In this document: positions 57,793-61,372 of the stretch, piece after piece
Layout of the letters: the number at the start of each line of letters is the position of its first letter
How positions within the stretch are numbered: position 1 is the stretch's first letter
NCBI GenBank assembly: GCA_019424905.1
Contig: JAHYYP010000010.1
Location: forward strand, 1-61,372
Direction: 5' to 3'
Length of the DNA: 61,372 bases
From: Collinsella sp.
Lineage (GTDB): Bacteria; Actinomycetota; Coriobacteriia; Coriobacteriales; Coriobacteriaceae
Position numbers and translations under genes: made by a program
The notes under the pieces: model-generated
What the model was told of the DNA's origin: nothing
Seen by the model: only the letters and a program-made list of their open reading frames with translations
The model's database searches: none

Positions 57793-58476
57793 ATGGCTTT
57801 TGAGCCCGCTCAACATAGCTTTATCACGCTCGAGGGCGTCGATGGCGCCGGCAAGTCCACGCAGGCGCGCCTGCTTGCCCGCGCGCTCGAGCTCGCTGGC
57901 CACCAGGTTGTGAGCCTGCGCGAACCGGGCGGCACCGCCATCAGCGAAAAGATCCGCGCCCTGCTGCTCGACCCCGCCAATATGGCGATGGGCGACACCT
58001 GCGAGTTGCTGCTCTACGAGGCTGCGCGTGCCCAGCTGGTGCACGAGGTCATAGCCCCCGCCCTTGCGGCCGGCAAGGTGGTCCTGTGCGATCGCTTCTA
58101 CGATTCCACGACCTGCTACCAGGCGTTTGCCGATGGCCTCGACCGCCAGATGGTGCGCGACGCCAACAACCTGGCCGTCGCGGGAACGCACCCGGCGCTC
58201 ACACTCGTCTACCACATCACGCCCGAGCAGGCGGCGCTACGCATGGCAGCCCGTGGCGCGGCAGATCGCATGGAGGCTAAGGGCATGGCATTCCAGGAGC
58301 GTGTGTACCAGGGATTTTGTGCCATTGCTGCCGAGGAGCCAAACCGCGTAAAGCTCATCGACGCCACTACGACCGTCGAGGAAGTTTTCGAGAAGACGGT
58401 CGAGCAGGTTCGCGCGTACGGTCTCGATATCCCCCAGGATGCTGTCGCCGCCGCGCTTGCCAAGGAGGCCGAGTAA
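57793..58476 (+). CDS. tmk: Thymidylate kinase
   Basis: Phosphorylates dTMP to dTDP. The 227 residues contain the P-loop LEGVDGAGKSTQARLL, SLREPGGTAISE, and the DRFYDSTTCYQ motif. A TATCAT at 57734-57739 is a plausible -10. The order tmk-holB-ricT resembles the Bacillus tmk-holB-yaaT cluster. It ends one base before the holB start codon. Confidence 0.95.
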   Translation: MAFEPAQHSFITLEGVDGAGKSTQARLLARALELAGHQVVSLREPGGTAISEKIRALLLDPANMAMGDTCELLLYEAARAQLVHEVIAPALAAGKVVLCDRFYDSTTCYQAFADGLDRQMVRDANNLAVAGTHPALTLVYHITPEQAALRMAARGAADRMEAKGMAFQERVYQGFCAIAAEEPNRVKLIDATTTVEEVFEKTVEQVRAYGLDIPQDAVAAALAKEAE

Positions 58477-58477
58477 C

Positions 58478-59605
58478 ATGGCCCCCGCTCAGGCAAGCCT
58501 GCTGGCCAAGCTCGACACCCAAGAGCGCGTGCGCGACTTTTTGACCAATGCCGTCGCCAGCGGCCGTGCATCGCACGCCTACCTGTTTTTGGGCGCCCCC
58601 GGCGCGGGCAAGCTCGATGCCGCGTGGGCGCTCGCCCAAGCCTTCCTGTGCGAGCAGGACGGCTGCGGCGCATGCGACAGTTGCGTGCGCGTCTCTCGGC
58701 ATACGCATCCCGACGTGCACTATTACACGCCCGAGAGCGCCACGGGCTACCTTATTGCCCAGACCCGCGAGCTGCTCGATGACGTGCCGCTGGCACCCAT
58801 TCGCGCCAAGGCCAAGGTCTACATCATCGACCGTGCCGAGCAACTGCGCGCCAACACCGCCAACGCACTGCTCAAGACACTCGAGGAGCCGCCCGAGGGC
58901 GTTATGTTCATCTTGCTGGGCACCTCGGCAGACGTGATGCTGCCCACAATCGTGAGCCGCTGCCAGTGCGTGCCGTTTCGGCTGGTGTCGCCCGCCGTCG
59001 CCGCGCAGGCCGTGAGCCGCGCCACCGGTCAGGACCCTGCGCGTTGCCGCATGGCGGTCGCCGTGGCGGGAAGCCCCACACGCGGCATCGAGTTTCTTAA
59101 GAGCGCCGAGCGCCAGGACGCCCGCCGTCAGATGGTCCGTGCCATCGACTCACTCATTGCCGCCGACGAGGCCGACGTGCTCAGTCGCGCCAAGTCGCTC
59201 ATCGTCGCCGTCAAGGCGCCGCTCGCCGAGGTCAAGTCCACGCAGGAAAAGGTACTCGAGCAAAATGCCGACTACCTGTCGCGTGGAGCATTGAAGCAGC
59301 TTGAGGACCGCAACAAGCGCGAACTCAACGCGCGCGAGCGTTCGGGTATCATGGAAGCGCTGGCGAGCGCGCGGACGCTCATGCGCGACGTGCTGCTGAC
59401 GCTTCAGGATGAGGCGGCCGACGTCGTGAACGAGGATGTGCGCGACACGATCGGTCGGCTTGCCGCCGCGACCAATGTTGCGGGTGCCACCCAGGCGCTC
59501 GAGGCGGTCGCAACCGCCGAGCGCAACATCGCCAGAAACGTTACTCCCCAGCTGGCCATCGAGGTCATGCTGTTCGATATCAGGAAGGCACTGAAATGCC
59601 GTTAG
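58478..59605 (+). CDS. holB: DNA polymerase III delta' subunit
   Basis: Clamp-loader subunit. The 375 residues have an AAA+ fold with SHAYLFLGAPGAGKLDAA (Walker A) and a cysteine-rich zinc module CEQDGCGACDSC. IDRAEQLRANTANALLKTLEEPP and TIVSRCQ (the SRC motif) follow. ATG 58478 has CAAGGAGG within the tmk tail. It overlaps ricT by ten bases. Confidence 0.93.
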   Translation: MAPAQASLLAKLDTQERVRDFLTNAVASGRASHAYLFLGAPGAGKLDAAWALAQAFLCEQDGCGACDSCVRVSRHTHPDVHYYTPESATGYLIAQTRELLDDVPLAPIRAKAKVYIIDRAEQLRANTANALLKTLEEPPEGVMFILLGTSADVMLPTIVSRCQCVPFRLVSPAVAAQAVSRATGQDPARCRMAVAVAGSPTRGIEFLKSAERQDARRQMVRAIDSLIAADEADVLSRAKSLIVAVKAPLAEVKSTQEKVLEQNADYLSRGALKQLEDRNKRELNARERSGIMEALASARTLMRDVLLTLQDEAADVVNEDVRDTIGRLAAATNVAGATQALEAVATAERNIARNVTPQLAIEVMLFDIRKALKCR

Positions 59606-61296
59606 TCGTACCCGTTAAGTTTACCTACGCCTCGCGCGACCTGTGGTTCGACCCGCAGGATCTGGATATCCTCGAGGCCGATTATGCTATCTGCTCCACC
59701 GAGCGCGGAACCGAGATCGGCCTGGTCACGGCGGACCCCTTCGAGGTGCCGCAGGACGAGATCGGCCAGCCGCTCAAGCCCGTGCTGCGCGTGGCGAGCG
59801 ACATCGACCTGCAGCTTGCCGATGATCTGGCCATCCAAGGCGACGAGGCCATGGTCGATTTCCGTCGCCTGGTCAAGGAGCTCGACCTCGAGATGAAGCC
59901 GGTCGGCGTCGAGTACCTGTTTGGCGGCGAGAAGGCCGTGTTCTACTTTGCGGCCGAGGAGCGCGTCGATTTTCGTCAGCTCGTCAAGGATCTGTCCTCG
60001 ACGCTGCACATTCGCGTCGACATGCGCCAGATCGGCGTGCGCGACGAGACTCGCCTGGTGGGCGGCTATGCCCAGTGCGGCCAGGAGCTCTGCTGCACGC
60101 GCTTTGGCGGACAGTTTGAGCCCGTCTCGATCCGCATGGCAAAAGAGCAGGACCTGCCGCTCAATTCCTCCAAGATCAGCGGCGTTTGCGGCCGCCTGAT
60201 GTGCTGCCTGCGCTATGAGTTCGAAGCGTACAAGGACTTTAAGAGCCGCGCGCCCAAAAAGAAGACGCTTATCGATACACCGCTCGGCAAGGCGCGCATC
60301 CAGGAATATGACACGCCGCGCGAGCAGCTGGTGCTGCGCCTGGAGAATGGCAAGGTCTTTAAGGTCAACCTGGCCGATATGACCTGCTCGGAGGGCTGCA
60401 AAAAGAAGGCTGCCGAGCAGGGCTGCAATTGCCGCCCCGACTGCGTGACGCGCGATGTGCTCGAGCGCATCGAGTCGCCCGAGATGCGTCTGGCGCTCAT
60501 GGAGCTCGACCGTGAGAACGGCGTCGACGTGGGCGATGGCCTGTCGAGCGCCGACCGTCTGGCCGGCACATCGATGCCCAAGCGCCGTCGTCGCGATGTC
60601 GAATCCGATGCTCGCGCCGGTCAGGGCCAGGGCGAGGGCCGTGGCCGCGGAAAGGGCCGCGGCAAGGCCGAGGTGCCCGAAGTCGAGGAGGCCGCCGGTG
60701 GCCGTCGTCGTCGCAAGCGCGCAGGCTCGGGTGATGTTACCGAGGTCGTGGCCGCGGGCAAGAACGCCTCTCGCGAGCGCGAGGCTCAGCAGTCCCAGCA
60801 GCAGAATCGCGGCGGTGGCATGAACCCCACACGTCGCCGCCGCCGCCATCTGTCGAGCGAGGAGCGCGAGGACGCCTTCCGCGCCGCAGCTGCTCGCGAG
60901 GCTGGTGCCGCCCCCAAGGGTCCCTCGGCCTCCGATGCGCCTGCCGACAGGGGCGGCAAGTCACGTGGCGAGGAGGAGCGCGCGCCGCGTCCGCGCCGTC
61001 GCCATTCCTCGGGCGCGCAACAGAAGCCCTCAGTGCCCTCCGTGGCCGATCAGGTCTCGGATGGCGAGGTCAAGGTCACACGCCGTCGTCCCGGAGATGG
61101 CGGGGGAGCGGCTGCCAAGGCTTCGCGTGACGCCGCTCGCGACGAGCGCGAGCCGCGCGAGGATCGCGGTGGCGAGGGCTCGGCCGACCAGGGTCAAAAG
61201 CGCCGTCGCCGTCGCCGTTCCCGCAAGCCGCGCCAGGATGGTGGCGAGGGCTCGACCCCGTCTTCGTCCGCACCACAACCGCCCGCCGGCGAATAA
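59596..61296 (+). CDS. ricT: RicT/PSP1 (YaaT) family protein with long Arg/Gly-rich tail
   Basis: In Bacillus RicT forms an iron-sulfur complex with RicA and RicF that promotes RNase Y processing and affects development. The PSP1 core is at residues 1 to about 250, with the conserved cysteine motifs CGQELCCTRF and CGRLMCCLRYE. A further cysteine cluster follows (C-x3-C-x8-C-x-C-x3-C, about residues 263-283), which I do not recall from the Bacillus protein. Residues about 320-566 are a low-complexity basic tail with RGRGKGRGK and many RRRRR runs, resembling RGG-type RNA-binding regions. No ricA/ricF is nearby. Confidence 0.9.
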   Translation: MPLVVPVKFTYASRDLWFDPQDLDILEADYAICSTERGTEIGLVTADPFEVPQDEIGQPLKPVLRVASDIDLQLADDLAIQGDEAMVDFRRLVKELDLEMKPVGVEYLFGGEKAVFYFAAEERVDFRQLVKDLSSTLHIRVDMRQIGVRDETRLVGGYAQCGQELCCTRFGGQFEPVSIRMAKEQDLPLNSSKISGVCGRLMCCLRYEFEAYKDFKSRAPKKKTLIDTPLGKARIQEYDTPREQLVLRLENGKVFKVNLADMTCSEGCKKKAAEQGCNCRPDCVTRDVLERIESPEMRLALMELDRENGVDVGDGLSSADRLAGTSMPKRRRRDVESDARAGQGQGEGRGRGKGRGKAEVPEVEEAAGGRRRRKRAGSGDVTEVVAAGKNASREREAQQSQQQNRGGGMNPTRRRRRHLSSEEREDAFRAAAAREAGAAPKGPSASDAPADRGGKSRGEEERAPRPRRRHSSGAQQKPSVPSVADQVSDGEVKVTRRRPGDGGGAAAKASRDAARDEREPREDRGGEGSADQGQKRRRRRRSRKPRQDGGEGSTPSSSAPQPPAGE

Positions 61297-61372
61297 CGCC
61301 CGCGAGCGGATTTAGCCCGGGTGGCGCGCGCAGACGTGGTGTAAGAGCGTCCCGAGGTCCGTCGCTGCAAGT
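61297..61372. other. Window end, no gene recognised
   Basis: Seventy-six bases after ricT. GC-rich with no clear start codon plus ribosome site, and no tRNA fold was found. Confidence 0.4.

Noticed and set aside
61297..61372. tRNA at the end of the window
   Set aside because: GC-rich sequence with CGCGCGC runs, but no cloverleaf could be drawn and the window ends too soon.

Overview
The window looks like chromosome of a high-GC, gut-type actinobacterium of the class Coriobacteriia, most likely Collinsella or a close relative. The assignment rests on GC-rich codon use, the actinobacterial mazG-eno-ftsB-ppx order, a fused hisZ-hisG gene, an archaeal-type topoisomerase I and RicT/PSP1 genes. 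It is inferred from gene content, not from a database match.

Layout. (1) 1-9.5 kb: a histidine operon, hisZG-D-C-B-H-A-F-I-E, followed by a convergent PHP-type histidinol-phosphatase, so every pathway step from PRPP is present. The operon contains a terminator-like hairpin between hisB and hisH and a long imperfect palindrome between hisF and hisI. (2) 9.8-16.7 kb: a stand-alone LarC2-like protein, a YfcE-type phosphodiesterase, mazG, eno, a FtsB/DivIC-like division protein, an exopolyphosphatase, and an AAA_14/DUF4143 ATPase whose upstream region carries three 33-bp tandem repeats. (3) 16.9-22.85 kb: a compact integrative element in the 3' half of tRNA-Leu(UAA). It is bounded by 61-bp direct repeats, carries matching triple-GGTACC sites near both ends, and encodes an integrase, an excisionase-like protein, a sigma-region-4-like protein and several unknown proteins. 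Beyond its left end lies a second, older-looking tRNA-end duplication. (4) 22.9-32.9 kb: an orphan PTS IIB protein with a VOC-domain protein, a two-component system, small membrane proteins, GluQ-type synthetase, a DUF2207 membrane protein and an acetyltransferase. (5) 33-42.7 kb: purH, a second (BceRS-like) two-component system, a universal stress protein, uppP and pcrA. (6) 43-51.2 kb: manA, a GntR regulator, ROK glucokinase, manganese pyrophosphatase, nhaA, a type Ic aspartate aminotransferase and a STAS protein. (7) 51.3-61.3 kb: tatA-tatC-hypA-hypB-topA in one close-packed run, a zinc-ribbon membrane protein, then tmk-holB-ricT.

The most striking pattern beyond the genes is the density of intergenic palindromes. 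At least four families recur (A, B, C, D below). Most members share a GGGGAC/GTCCCC box, and they resemble REP elements mobilised by RAYT-type transposases. Several larger one-off palindromes of 90-180 bp (7596, 27235, 37687, 42725) look like miniature transposable elements.

The best candidates for something undescribed are the tRNA-Leu element with its small membrane-protein module, and the palindrome families. No rRNA genes, CRISPR arrays or recognisable insertion-sequence transposases were seen.
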